In this document: positions 6,344-15,184 of the stretch, piece by piece
How the letters are laid out: every line of letters starts with the position of its first letter
Numbering within the stretch: the first letter of the stretch is position 1
NCBI GenBank assembly: GCA_039811185.1
Contig: JBDHYF010000018.1
Location: 1-29,739 of the forward strand
Source: JAEZDR01 sp039811185
GTDB lineage: Bacteria; Bacteroidota; Bacteroidia; Chitinophagales; Chitinophagaceae
Length of the DNA stretch: 29,739 nt
Direction: 5' to 3'
Notes under the pieces: model-generated
The model's database searches: none
What the model saw: only the letters and a program-made list of their open reading frames with translations
What the model was told of the DNA's origin: nothing
Translations under genes and position numbers: made by a program

Positions 6344-6615
6344 CTCCTGCAGAATATTTAAAGAACAAGTTGGCTGATTTGGCAGCTCGCTTTCCATCTA
6401 TTACTGTAAAATATGCTTACGATAGCATGATAGGCTTCCATATTGTTGAATTATCGCCTGTAGATCAGTATTACTCTAATTCCGCTTTGGATGACTATTG
6501 GTTTCCAATTTCGGTCGAGTTTTCTAAGTTCTTTCCAGATGAATTCGTTACGTTTATTTCTTCGGACTCATCATTGAAAGTCGAGGAGCCTGAATTAACC
6601 TATAACAGTAAATGA
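6340..6615 (+). CDS. Small protein coupled to the HEPN gene, possible antitoxin or partner
   Basis: The 91-residue acidic protein starts at the ATGA overlap with the HEPN gene. It begins with a short helix (YLKNKLADLAARFP) and continues with likely strands (TVKYAYD, GFHIVELSP, YWFPISVEFSKFFP, FVTFISSD). It is not the minimal nucleotidyltransferase usually found with HEPN proteins, since no GS-x10-DxD pattern is present. Tight coupling to a HEPN gene suggests it binds or neutralises that protein, but the family is not recognised. The segment is AT-richer than dnaG, which converges on it from the other side. Confidence 0.65.
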   Translation: MTPAEYLKNKLADLAARFPSITVKYAYDSMIGFHIVELSPVDQYYSNSALDDYWFPISVEFSKFFPDEFVTFISSDSSLKVEEPELTYNSK

Positions 6616-6694
6616 GCGTTACCGCCAACTAATTTTATTGCCCGAACTAAGTAGATAGAGAATAGTTGCTGTTAATTTTCTAACTCAGTAAAAC

Positions 6695-8629
6695 TTATTT
6701 CAATATCACGGTCCCCAACTCGCGGGTTAGCGAAACCTCCACTTCTTTTAGCTTGTTGTGTATTGCAATCAGCTTTAACTGCTCCTCAAAATCTTTTTCC
6801 TGCTCCAACGCCTTCTGATTTTCATCGAACATGGTTTTTATTTTCTTCAGCCTGAAGAAACACAGGCTTTTAAAAACATCCGTTTTGTAAGCAGTCTTTT
6901 CTTCGGGCGTAGGTTCTTTAAAATTTTTCAGCTTCTCATCCCAGCGGCTGCTCAGCTCGTGCGGCTGCATCAGCAAATTAGTGAACAACTGCTTAACCGC
7001 TTCGTCGGCATGATGCAGAAAATATTTCTCGTCCGGCTCCTCACCGGCGGCGGTTAATATAAAGTATTCATCGAACACTTTTTCATACAAGGCATTGTTG
7101 AAGTTAAATGACTCGAGCGCCTCGTGCATGTACATTGCTACTGTAGCGTTTTCATCCCACGGCTTGTGGCCATGTTCAACAAGCAGCTTCAGCACGTTTT
7201 TTTCCTGCAAATCATCAAAGTCAGTCAGTTCGCTTGTTTCAGACAACGGCTCGCTTTCAGGAACTCTCTGCCCTGTAGCCGCCTGTTGCTTCTCCTCCCG
7301 CTGCGTAATTTTCGCAACTTCCTCGCGCTTATATTTTGCAATCAGTTGCAGCAGCGCCCCTTCTTCAATATTGAGCAGTTGCGCCGACCGCCGGCTGAAC
7401 TCCTGCTGCTTCACAAAATCTTCCGGGCGGTTTATTTTGCTGATCGATTTTGCAATGGCATTTACCACTTCATTTTTCTTCGCAATGTCGTTGCCGGCGT
7501 CTTGCAGCATCGCCTCTAACTGAAAAAAAATGAAGTCTTTTTTTGTTTCGGAAACAAACCGTAAAAACGCTGCGCTGCCTTTTTTCTGCACCCATCCATC
7601 GGGGTCTTCGCCTTCCGGAATCAGTGCAATCTTTACGTTCAATCCTTCTTCCAGCGCCATGTCCAAACCACGGAGCGCCGCCTTCACACCGGCCGCATCG
7701 CCGTCATACAAAATAGTGAGGTTATCGGTGAACTTATGTATCAGCTTTAACTGTGCTTCTGTCAGTGATGTTCCACCACTCGCCACCACATTTTCAATAC
7801 CGGCCTGCTGAAGCGCCGTAACGTCGGTATAGCCTTCTACCAACAAACACTCATTCTGTTTGCCGATGGCCGTGCGGGCAAAATAGATTCCGTAAAGGGT
7901 TTTGTTCTTTACATAAATTTCGTTTTCAGGCGTGTTGATATATTTGGGCGCCTTATCGGCCTTGCCAATTACTCTGGCGCCAAAGCCCACAATACGGCCG
8001 GAAAGGTTGTGGATGGGAAAGATAATTCGTCCGCGATAGTTGTCGAACAGCTCGCCATTTCGCTCCGTAACAAGTCCCGACTTCAATAACACTTCTTTAC
8101 TGAACTGCTGTTTCAGTGCGGCTTTCGCAAAGCTGTTGCCACTGCTGTTGCAATAGCCAATTTGAAATTGTTGAATGATGGCAGCCGTGAAGTTGCGGTG
8201 TTCAAGATAAGTGAGCGCCACAGTGCGGCCTTCCTCAGTTTGTAACAGATTTTCGGAGAAAAACTTCTGTGCAAAATTGTTGAGCACATACAGGCTTTCG
8301 GCAATGTGTTGCTGTTGTTTTACTTCATCGCTCACCTCTTTTTCTTCAACGGGAATGCGGTAGCGGGCTGCCAGCCATTTCAATGCTTCTACATAACTGT
8401 ATTTTTCGTGCTCCATTACAAAGCCGATGGCATTGCCACTTTTTCCGCAGCCAAAACATTTAAAAATTTCTTTTGATGGCGATACGGTGAAGGAAGGCGT
8501 TTTCTCGTTGTGGAACGGACAATTACCAATGTAGTTGACGCCTCTTTTTTTGAGGTTCACGAATTCACCTACCACATCAATAATATCGGTGGCATCAATA
8601 ATTTGGCGAATGGTTTCCTGTGGAATCAT
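6695..8629 (-). CDS. dnaG: DNA primase
   Basis: The 644-residue primase makes RNA primers for chromosome replication. The start is ATG at 8629 (MIPQETIRQIIDATDIIDVV); an upstream TTG at 8659 would add ten untypical residues. The CHC2 zinc ribbon is complete: C37, H40, C58, C61. The basic RNAP domain follows, with GFGARVIG and APKYINTPE near 215-234. The Toprim domain is intact: E265 in LLVEGYTD, the DGD triad at 309-311, and EGEDPDGW near 339. The C-terminal 200 residues are helical and charged, as expected for the helicase-binding part, and more divergent. Length is normal. It lies 53 bases downstream of the FUSC gene on the same strand and may share its transcript. Confidence 0.97.
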   Translation of the reverse strand: MIPQETIRQIIDATDIIDVVGEFVNLKKRGVNYIGNCPFHNEKTPSFTVSPSKEIFKCFGCGKSGNAIGFVMEHEKYSYVEALKWLAARYRIPVEEKEVSDEVKQQQHIAESLYVLNNFAQKFFSENLLQTEEGRTVALTYLEHRNFTAAIIQQFQIGYCNSSGNSFAKAALKQQFSKEVLLKSGLVTERNGELFDNYRGRIIFPIHNLSGRIVGFGARVIGKADKAPKYINTPENEIYVKNKTLYGIYFARTAIGKQNECLLVEGYTDVTALQQAGIENVVASGGTSLTEAQLKLIHKFTDNLTILYDGDAAGVKAALRGLDMALEEGLNVKIALIPEGEDPDGWVQKKGSAAFLRFVSETKKDFIFFQLEAMLQDAGNDIAKKNEVVNAIAKSISKINRPEDFVKQQEFSRRSAQLLNIEEGALLQLIAKYKREEVAKITQREEKQQAATGQRVPESEPLSETSELTDFDDLQEKNVLKLLVEHGHKPWDENATVAMYMHEALESFNFNNALYEKVFDEYFILTAAGEEPDEKYFLHHADEAVKQLFTNLLMQPHELSSRWDEKLKNFKEPTPEEKTAYKTDVFKSLCFFRLKKIKTMFDENQKALEQEKDFEEQLKLIAIHNKLKEVEVSLTRELGTVILK

Positions 8630-8682
8630 AAACCTTGCAAATATCGGTATTCGCGCCAAGCAGCCCTAAGTTTTGCAAGTTG

Positions 8683-10959
8683 CTAATACACAAGGGCGGG
8701 AGATGTGTTGGTAGCAGCCGGTGCTGCATTGCCGGGATAAATTTTCTGTAAAATTTTGATGGTATCCACCGTGGTGGCGCTGATGAGTTGAAACTGATCG
8801 GTAATAGTTTTTAAATCGGACAGCACTTTCTTTATCGTCTCCATGTCGCTGTCGATTCCTGCTTCCAAATCTTTTTTTCGCTGATCGAGCAGTTGTTGCA
8901 CTTTGCGCATTGTGGGCAGTTTGTTGGCAAGCTCATCGCCTGTGCAGTACTCGTTTTCTACAATGCAAACAGCCCTCTCCATCTGGCGGTCTACTTGTTT
9001 TATCAGCGGTGCAAAATCCGGATTTACATATTTTGCTCCAAAGCTCTGGGCGTAATACGAAAGCGCGGCAATATGCGATGTGGCAACGTGTATGGCTGTT
9101 ACAAGCTGGTGATAGTATTCCATTTTCGGTTGCTTTTCTTTGGGTTCGGCGAGCATTTTCTGAAAGCTGTCGGCAAGGTTTGCCAGCGCCACAAATGCGT
9201 CTTTCCGTGCAATTTTAAATGCAACTGCATCTATCGCATCTCCCGTAAAAATGGCGGCACTTTTTAAAAAATAATTCCTGTTTGCCTCCATTGCTTTTTT
9301 TATTTGATTGCCGATAGTTTTATACTCCCACGATTGCAGTACAAAGCCCGATACCAGCCACGCAATCAATGAGGCTATCAACGTATCAATCACGCGATCG
9401 TTCAGCGAACTTTTTAAGGTTCCGGGATTTAGAAAATGTAAACTCATAATTACATACACTGTAACCGCTGTTACGCTTACAAAATATTGAAGTTTCAAAA
9501 AACTGTAGGCAAGCAGCATTGCCACCACCATGGCAATCAGAATGGCAAGGTTATTATCGCCGGAAAGAAATAAGATCACAAAGCCCAAAGCTGCGCCTGC
9601 AATGGTGCCCGATACCCTTTCGATGTTGCGTTTTTTTGTGGCGCCAAATGCCGGGCGCAAGATGGTTGCAATCGATAGCAATATCCAATAACTGTGGCCA
9701 ATGCTCGTAAACAGTAACGATATCAGATAACCCGCCAGCAGCGCAACGGTGAGGCGGAGCGAATGCCGGAAAGTGGTGGACTGAAGAGAGAGGTTGTTCA
9801 GCAACAAATCGATATCGAATTTTTGACTGCTCACAAATTTGTGGAGCTGCCGTCTCTTCAGTTCGTCCTTGTTAATATCGGCATTATAGGCCGCGTAGGT
9901 TTCCAGTCGTTTAATGCGTTCGGTAATGTCCTGCAAGCTATACAGAATATGCCGCAGGCTGATAAAACTTTCGAGCGATTCGGACGTAAGATTTTCCTTT
10001 CTGATTTTTAAAAACACCTGCATCACTTCCTCCGAAATATTGCCGAGGTTTTCATTCGATTTATAACTGTATCCGCCCTGCACGGCAAGCCCTATGTTAT
10101 GGATGGTGTTGGCAAGGATTACGAGGTTGTTGTTGATGTGAGTAAGGATGTCTGTATCGTCGAATTGTTTATGAAGGGCAGCATAATCTTGTTGCGATGT
10201 CATAATCCTTTCCAATAAGTCGATGCTGTCTAAAAACATCATCATCAACGAGCGGCCTTTCCGCGTTGATTCGGTTAAAAAACTTCTTGTTTTAAACAGT
10301 ACCTCCCGCAGTTCGTTCTGGTGCTGATTTATTTTGATCTGATGATCGATAAGCTTTTTATAGTAGGGAGTGTAGTCGGATTTTTTCAGGTAGAATTTTG
10401 ATTTTGTGTGCAGATAGGCCGATATATCCATCAGATAGTCGCCGAGCAGCAGTTGAACTTGTTTGTAAGGCCGGATAGAATATCCTGTAAGAGCAAGAAG
10501 AAAATACCATAAGCCGCCCAGCGCCACGTATGCAGCATCTTCGTATATGGTAGTACCGGGCGCCCGCAGTGGGTTAAGGTGCAGAATAAAAATGATGAGT
10601 GCTATGGCGCCAATACTTCCCGCGCGGCTGCCGTAGACCGAAACCATCGAAAAGAACACAGAGAAAGCAACCAGTTCCACCGCAATCAGCCAAGGTATAC
10701 CATGGCTCAATCCAACAATCATAATCACCAGGAAGTTAATGGGAATGCTGAGCAGTATTCCGTTGCGCCGGTGATGAAACGGACCCGGGTTATCGATGAG
10801 TCCGGTAAAGAGCGCGCCGAAGCAAACGCCGATGGCCTCGGTTAAAAAATTAAACTGATACAACAGCAGCGCAGGTATCAGTGTAGCGCCTGTAACTCTT
10901 ATGCCTGTGTTCAGGTGCTGACTGGTAATAAATTTTTGTAACCGCGTTCTATAATCCAT
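8683..10959 (-). CDS. FUSC/YccS-like inner membrane protein
   Basis: The 758-residue protein starts at ATG 10959. It has two membrane blocks of several helices each (about residues 20-165 and 400-535). They are separated by a long soluble helical region (170-395) and followed by a helical cytoplasmic tail. This duplicated layout is that of the FUSC/YccS group (fusaric acid resistance-like, aromatic acid or efflux carriers). The second block contains SYWILLSIATILRPAFGATK followed by RVSGTIAGAALGF, a typical FUSC_2 segment. The substrate cannot be read from sequence, and no membrane-fusion or outer membrane partner is encoded beside it. Transcription diverges from the FAD oxidase gene across 93 bases that contain an inverted repeat. 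It precedes dnaG. Confidence 0.88.
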   Translation of the reverse strand: MDYRTRLQKFITSQHLNTGIRVTGATLIPALLLYQFNFLTEAIGVCFGALFTGLIDNPGPFHHRRNGILLSIPINFLVIMIVGLSHGIPWLIAVELVAFSVFFSMVSVYGSRAGSIGAIALIIFILHLNPLRAPGTTIYEDAAYVALGGLWYFLLALTGYSIRPYKQVQLLLGDYLMDISAYLHTKSKFYLKKSDYTPYYKKLIDHQIKINQHQNELREVLFKTRSFLTESTRKGRSLMMMFLDSIDLLERIMTSQQDYAALHKQFDDTDILTHINNNLVILANTIHNIGLAVQGGYSYKSNENLGNISEEVMQVFLKIRKENLTSESLESFISLRHILYSLQDITERIKRLETYAAYNADINKDELKRRQLHKFVSSQKFDIDLLLNNLSLQSTTFRHSLRLTVALLAGYLISLLFTSIGHSYWILLSIATILRPAFGATKKRNIERVSGTIAGAALGFVILFLSGDNNLAILIAMVVAMLLAYSFLKLQYFVSVTAVTVYVIMSLHFLNPGTLKSSLNDRVIDTLIASLIAWLVSGFVLQSWEYKTIGNQIKKAMEANRNYFLKSAAIFTGDAIDAVAFKIARKDAFVALANLADSFQKMLAEPKEKQPKMEYYHQLVTAIHVATSHIAALSYYAQSFGAKYVNPDFAPLIKQVDRQMERAVCIVENEYCTGDELANKLPTMRKVQQLLDQRKKDLEAGIDSDMETIKKVLSDLKTITDQFQLISATTVDTIKILQKIYPGNAAPAATNTSPALVY

Positions 10960-10987
10960 TTATTTCTTTTCTGTTTATTTCCAAACC

Positions 10988-11017
10988 GCCCTTGCGGAAT
11001 AAAACAAGCGGAAGGGC
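10988..11017. promoter_or_regulatory. Inverted repeat in the divergent intergenic region
   Basis: GCCCTT (10988-10993) and AAGGGC (11012-11017) form six-base inverted arms 18 bases apart, between the divergent FUSC and oxidase genes. It ends just before the TATTTTTG box. It could be an operator controlling both directions; no U-tract follows, so it is not a terminator. Confidence 0.35.
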
Positions 11018-11018
11018 T

Positions 11019-11026
11019 TATTTTTG
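11019..11026 (+). promoter_or_regulatory. Possible -7 promoter box for the oxidase gene
   Basis: TATTTTTG matches TAnnTTTG and ends 26 bases before the GTG start at 11053. A TTG at 10992-10994 is 24 bases upstream, longer than the usual spacer, so the -33 box is uncertain. Confidence 0.35.
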
Positions 11027-11052
11027 GCCGCAAAATAAAAATCGTTTCGCCG

Positions 11053-12453
11053 GTGGAATGGAATCAGCCTAATATAACAAAAGCCTTGCAAAATATTGTA
11101 GGGGCTGCATTTGTTTTTGCTGACCACGACACTTGTATTGCATTCAGTACCGACTGTACAGAAGAACTGAGTTTTAAACCCGATGTGGTGATAAAGCCCG
11201 GCACCGCGCAGGAAATTTCGGAGGTGATGAAGTTCTGTAACGAGCATAAAATTCCCGTTACACCAAGGGGTGCAGGCACCGGATTAACAGGCGGCGCATT
11301 GCCTGTTTGCGGCGGAGTGCTGCTAAGCACCGAGCGGTTAAACAACATCATTAAAATAGATGAAGACAATCTTCAGGTAGTTACCGAACCTGCCGTTATC
11401 ACAGAGGTGTTGCAGGATGCCGTGAAGGAAAAAGGTTTGTATTATCCGCCCGATCCTGCAAGCAAAGGCAGTTGTTTTATCGGCGGCAATGTTGCTGAAA
11501 ACAGCGGCGGCCCCAAAGCAGTGAAGTACGGAGTGGTAAAAGATTATGTGCTAAATTTAGAGGTGGTGTTGCCAACCGGCGAAATCATCCAAACCGGTGC
11601 CAACGTGCTGAAAAACGCAACCGGCTATAACTTAACGCAACTGCTCGTGGGCAGTGAAGGAACATTGGGAATCATCACTAAAATCACACTGCGACTGATT
11701 CCTTACCCCAGGTTTGATTTGTTGATGTTGGCGCCGTTTTATACATTGGAAAATGCAGGCCGTGCGGTGGCAGAAATCTTTAAAGCCGGTATTACGCCCT
11801 CGGTAATTGAGTTGATAGAAAAAGATGCGCTGGAAATTGTTTGCAAAATGCTTAACCACTCCTTGTTTCCCGGTTTGCAAAAAGAAGCCGCTGCCGTGCT
11901 GCTGATTGAAGTGGACGGTAACAACAAAGAAGTGCTGTACGAAGAAATGGATGTAATGGCTGCTTTGCTTGGGGAGATGGATACCGGCGACATTTTGTTT
12001 GCCGAGGATGAAGCGCAGAAAAGCGGTTTATGGCAGTTGAGACGGCGGGTGGCAGAGGCGGTGAAACTGGCGGGATACACAATTGAAGAAGATACAGTAG
12101 TGCCGAGAGCCGCTTTACCACAACTGATAAAGGGCGTGAAGGCACTTGGCGTGCAGCATGGATTTAAAGTGGTTTGCTACGGCCATGCGGGCGATGGCAA
12201 TCTGCACATCCGCATTAACAAAGAAGAACAAAAAAACAGTTATGGGAATAGTGAAATGCAGGCAGTGCTGCATCAACTGTTTCTTTTGGTGAAAAGCCTG
12301 GGTGGTACAATCAGTGCGGAACACGGAATCGGACTCATTCAGAAAAGCTTTATGCCCGTTGTATTTGAAGATAAAGCGATTGATCTGATGCGGCAGATTA
12401 AGGCTGTTTTCGATCCGAACAATATTCTCAATCCACAAAAAATTATTCTTTAA
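11053..12453 (+). CDS. FAD-binding 2-hydroxyacid oxidase/dehydrogenase (GlcD-like)
   Basis: The 466-residue flavoprotein probably oxidises a 2-hydroxy acid such as glycolate or lactate. It starts at GTG 11053; no ATG fits the conserved N-terminus. The FAD_binding_4 (PCMH-type) domain carries PRGAGTGLTGGALP at 71-84 and GGNVAENSGGPKAVKYG at 144-160, followed by NATGYNLTQLLVGSEGTLG. The C-terminal FAD-oxidase domain has GHAGDGNLHIR from residue 377 and SAEHGIGL near 425, the usual flavin-contact motifs. It corresponds to the GlcD subunit alone; no iron-sulfur GlcF-type partner is next to it. Its stop abuts the ATG of an outer membrane barrel, and a sodium symporter follows, so uptake and oxidation of one substrate is plausible. 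The exact substrate cannot be told. Confidence 0.93.
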   Translation: MEWNQPNITKALQNIVGAAFVFADHDTCIAFSTDCTEELSFKPDVVIKPGTAQEISEVMKFCNEHKIPVTPRGAGTGLTGGALPVCGGVLLSTERLNNIIKIDEDNLQVVTEPAVITEVLQDAVKEKGLYYPPDPASKGSCFIGGNVAENSGGPKAVKYGVVKDYVLNLEVVLPTGEIIQTGANVLKNATGYNLTQLLVGSEGTLGIITKITLRLIPYPRFDLLMLAPFYTLENAGRAVAEIFKAGITPSVIELIEKDALEIVCKMLNHSLFPGLQKEAAAVLLIEVDGNNKEVLYEEMDVMAALLGEMDTGDILFAEDEAQKSGLWQLRRRVAEAVKLAGYTIEEDTVVPRAALPQLIKGVKALGVQHGFKVVCYGHAGDGNLHIRINKEEQKNSYGNSEMQAVLHQLFLLVKSLGGTISAEHGIGLIQKSFMPVVFEDKAIDLMRQIKAVFDPNNILNPQKIIL

Positions 12454-13071
12454 ATGAAGAAGTTTTATTTGCTTTTGATGTTTTCTTTTTTTTCGGCCGC
12501 GGCCATTGCGCAGGTAGAGGAGGAGCCGTACAGGGAGCCGGAAATAAAAGGTTTCGATTGGAATGATGTGTTTCTTGGCGGCGGCCTCGGCCTGAATGTA
12601 GGAACCGGGCGGTTCGGCTTTAGTGTAACGCCGGAAGTGGGCTATTCGATAGCCGATTGGGTGGATGTGGGCCTTGTGTTCAACTTCAATTATTCCTCTA
12701 TAAAGTTCCAGTCGAACGCCGGCGGTTCGTGGGCAGACTATAAACAGCAGAACACCATTTTTGGAGCAGGAACGTTTTTGCGCGTCTATCCGATACCGTC
12801 TGTTTTTATTCAACTGCAACCGGAGGTGAACTGGATTACGATTAAACAGAGCATGACGAATACGTCGCTCACACAAAAGTTTCATTATAACGCCACCTCG
12901 GTGTTGGGCGGCGTTGGATACGCACAAAGAATAGTCGGCAGGTCGAACTTTTATATCATGATCGGACTTGATCTGATGCAGGAAGTGAACTCGCCCTACC
13001 GCGATATGTACAACAACGCCATTTTGCAGTATCGCTCCGGACTTAATTTCTATCTTGGCAAACGGAAATGA
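12454..13071 (+). CDS. Outer membrane beta-barrel protein
   Basis: The 205-residue protein starts directly after the stop of the oxidase gene. It has a clear signal peptide (MKKFYLLLMFSFFSAAAIAQ, cleavage after AIA or AIAQ). The mature part is made of alternating aromatic and Gly-rich strands (LGGGLGLNVGTG, FGFSVTPEVGYSIADWVDVG, SGLNFYLG) typical of small Bacteroidota outer membrane barrels. No ligand-binding motif is recognisable. It sits between an FAD oxidase and a sodium symporter gene, so it may be part of the same unit, although small barrels of this type are often structural or of unknown role. Confidence 0.85.
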   Translation: MKKFYLLLMFSFFSAAAIAQVEEEPYREPEIKGFDWNDVFLGGGLGLNVGTGRFGFSVTPEVGYSIADWVDVGLVFNFNYSSIKFQSNAGGSWADYKQQNTIFGAGTFLRVYPIPSVFIQLQPEVNWITIKQSMTNTSLTQKFHYNATSVLGGVGYAQRIVGRSNFYIMIGLDLMQEVNSPYRDMYNNAILQYRSGLNFYLGKRK

Positions 13072-13085
13072 TTTAAAAAAAACCG

Positions 13086-14555
13086 ATGAACCCCTTACTA
13101 CTTTTCAGCTTTGTAATTGCGTATTTCCTTTTGTTGCTCGCAGTGGCTTTCATTACGAGCCGCAACTCAAACAACGATTCGTTTTTTATCGGCAACCGCA
13201 AAAGCAACTGGATGCTTGTTGCTTTTGGAATGATTGGCACATCGTTAAGCGGCGTCACTTTTGTGAGTGTGCCGGGCACTGTGGCCACCAATGCTTTCGG
13301 TTATTTTCAGGTGGTTATCGGATATGTAATCGGATATTTTGTAGTGGCGTTTGTGCTGCTTCCGCTATACTACAAGCTGCACCTTACGTCTATCTATCAT
13401 TACCTCAACCAGCGGTTCGGGATGACATCGTATAAAACCGGTGCATTGTTTTTTATCCTTTCGCGAACCATCGGCGCAACGGCAAGGCTCTATCTCGTAA
13501 TTAATGTGCTTCAAATTTTTATTCTCAACAATTTGAATGTGCCTTTTTGGGTAACAACATCCGTTATTCTGCTTATGATACTGTTGTACACTTTTGAAGG
13601 AGGCGTTAAGACAATTGTATTTACCGATACTTTGCAAACAACGTTTATGGTTGCAGGATTGTTGATCTGCGTTTTTTATATCATGAGCCATCTGTCGCTT
13701 TCTCCTGCTGACGTGTACAACAGCCTCGCTGCAAACAACTACACTAAGGTGTTTAACACCAACGTTGACAGCGCTGGCTTTTGGGGTAAACAGATTTTGG
13801 GTGGTATGTTCATCACCATTGCCATGACGGGTCTGGATCAGGAAATGATGCAAAAAAACATCAGCGTACGAACGCTGAAAGATTCTCAGAAAAATGTGCT
13901 CACACTAAGCTTTTTACAGGCAGCGGTGGTATTTATTTTTTTGGTGCTTGGCGGCCTTCTTTACATTTTTGCTCAAAGCAACGGCATCGCGGTTTCGGGC
14001 GACGATCTTTTTCCAACAATAGCGCTCAGTCACCTACCTTCTTTCATTTCAGTTATTTTCATCATAGCGCTGATATCGGCGTTGTTCCCAAGCGCTGATG
14101 GCGCCATTACAGCACTCACTTCATCGTTTTGTATCGATATTCTCGGAATTAAACGGAGAGAGAAATTGCAGGAAGCCGGGCAGAAAAAAATTCGGATGAA
14201 TGTTCATCTTGTTTTTACACTCGTGTTTTTTTTATGTGTGATGATTTTTAAGTGGATCGATAATAAATCCATCATATACATTATTCTCGATGTGGCAGGA
14301 TATACTTATGGCCCGCTGCTTGGGTTGTTTGCTTTCGGCATTCTTACAAAGCGACAGTTAAGTAATTCGCCTGCTGTACCGGCAATCGCGGTTTTGTCTC
14401 CTTTAATCTGCTATCTCATCAAACATTATTCGGCTGATTTATTTGGCGGTTTCCAAATCGGCATCGAACTGCTGATATTGAATGGCCTTATCACATTCGT
14501 TGGTTTATATCTTACATCACATAAAAAAGCGGTTGCCGATGTTGCCGCTCATTAA
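13086..14555 (+). CDS. Sodium:solute symporter (SSS family)
   Basis: The 489-residue inner membrane protein imports a solute with sodium. About 13 hydrophobic segments are visible. The start (LLLFSFVIAYFLLLLAVAFI) is followed by the SSS pattern SFFIGNRKSNWMLVAFGMIG and TSLSGVTFVSVPG, where the sodium site residues of this family lie. The family signature TFEGGVKTIVFTDTLQ occurs at about 171-186. The length is normal for the family. The substrate is unknown; the upstream 2-hydroxyacid oxidase suggests an organic acid, but many Bacteroidota SSS proteins carry sugars or amino acids. The next gene starts inside its last codons (17-base overlap). Confidence 0.93.
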   Translation: MNPLLLFSFVIAYFLLLLAVAFITSRNSNNDSFFIGNRKSNWMLVAFGMIGTSLSGVTFVSVPGTVATNAFGYFQVVIGYVIGYFVVAFVLLPLYYKLHLTSIYHYLNQRFGMTSYKTGALFFILSRTIGATARLYLVINVLQIFILNNLNVPFWVTTSVILLMILLYTFEGGVKTIVFTDTLQTTFMVAGLLICVFYIMSHLSLSPADVYNSLAANNYTKVFNTNVDSAGFWGKQILGGMFITIAMTGLDQEMMQKNISVRTLKDSQKNVLTLSFLQAAVVFIFLVLGGLLYIFAQSNGIAVSGDDLFPTIALSHLPSFISVIFIIALISALFPSADGAITALTSSFCIDILGIKRREKLQEAGQKKIRMNVHLVFTLVFFLCVMIFKWIDNKSIIYIILDVAGYTYGPLLGLFAFGILTKRQLSNSPAVPAIAVLSPLICYLIKHYSADLFGGFQIGIELLILNGLITFVGLYLTSHKKAVADVAAH

Positions 14556-15180
14556 TCCTTCTGCCGATCGCTATGCACAGCAGCATAGCAGCGCACTGCC
14601 TCCGCACGTTCAGCAAGTTTTTAAACAAACGTTGTTGAGCCATCCGCACGCACACATGATCAGCAGCGAATTACAGGGCAGCCTTTTATATTTTTATGCT
14701 CGCCTGCTGCAACCCAATTACATACTGGAAATTGGAACATTCACAGGGTTCAGTGCCATGTGCCTCGCCGAAGGAATGCCCGAATCTGCAACACTGCACA
14801 CCATAGAACTGAGGGCAGACGACGCCGCAACCGCTAAAGAAAATTTTAAACTGCTTAAAGGCAATAAGCATGTACATTTGCACGTTGGTAATGCGTTGGA
14901 AGTAATTCCACAACTCAATCATCGGTGGGACATGGTTTTTATAGACGCCGATAAAACAGGATACGTTGACTATTACGAGTTGTTGCTTCCGCGCTTGTCA
15001 GACCACGGTTTAATAATTGCAGACAATGTTCTTTTTCACGGCCAGGTGTTGAGTGATGATTTGAAGGGGAAAAATGCAAAAGCCATCGACGCTTTTAATA
15101 AACACGTTGCCGAAGATGAAAGAACTGAGCAGGTTTTATTAACCGTTAGAGACGGATTGCTTTTGATTAAAAAGACTTAA
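14539..15180 (+). CDS. Class I SAM-dependent O-methyltransferase
   Basis: The 213-residue enzyme belongs to the methyltransferase_3 (catechol/caffeoyl-CoA O-methyltransferase-like) group. The start at ATG 14539 (MLPLINPSADRYAQQH) overlaps the symporter end by 17 bases; a longer frame from 14482 would overlap more and adds unrelated residues. SAM-binding motif EIGTFTGFS is at 64-72, the acidic residue after strand two is E90, and FIDADKTGYVDYY (135-147) with ADN (161-163) supplies the metal-binding aspartates and asparagine. The natural acceptor is unknown; relatives methylate small catechols. Confidence 0.93.
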   Translation: MLPLINPSADRYAQQHSSALPPHVQQVFKQTLLSHPHAHMISSELQGSLLYFYARLLQPNYILEIGTFTGFSAMCLAEGMPESATLHTIELRADDAATAKENFKLLKGNKHVHLHVGNALEVIPQLNHRWDMVFIDADKTGYVDYYELLLPRLSDHGLIIADNVLFHGQVLSDDLKGKNAKAIDAFNKHVAEDERTEQVLLTVRDGLLLIKKT

Positions 15181-15184
15181 ACCC

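Noticed and set aside
7095..7523. Plus-strand open frames opposite dnaG
   Set aside because: Ser/Cys/Phe-rich shadow translations of the conserved primase gene.
12115..12927. A 270-codon open frame on the minus strand
   Set aside because: It lies antisense to the well-supported FAD oxidase and barrel genes; its sequence is rich in His/Arg/Cys without any domain pattern.
13365..13853. A 162-codon minus-strand frame opposite the symporter
   Set aside because: Antisense to a clear SSS transporter, with no signal, motif or start context.
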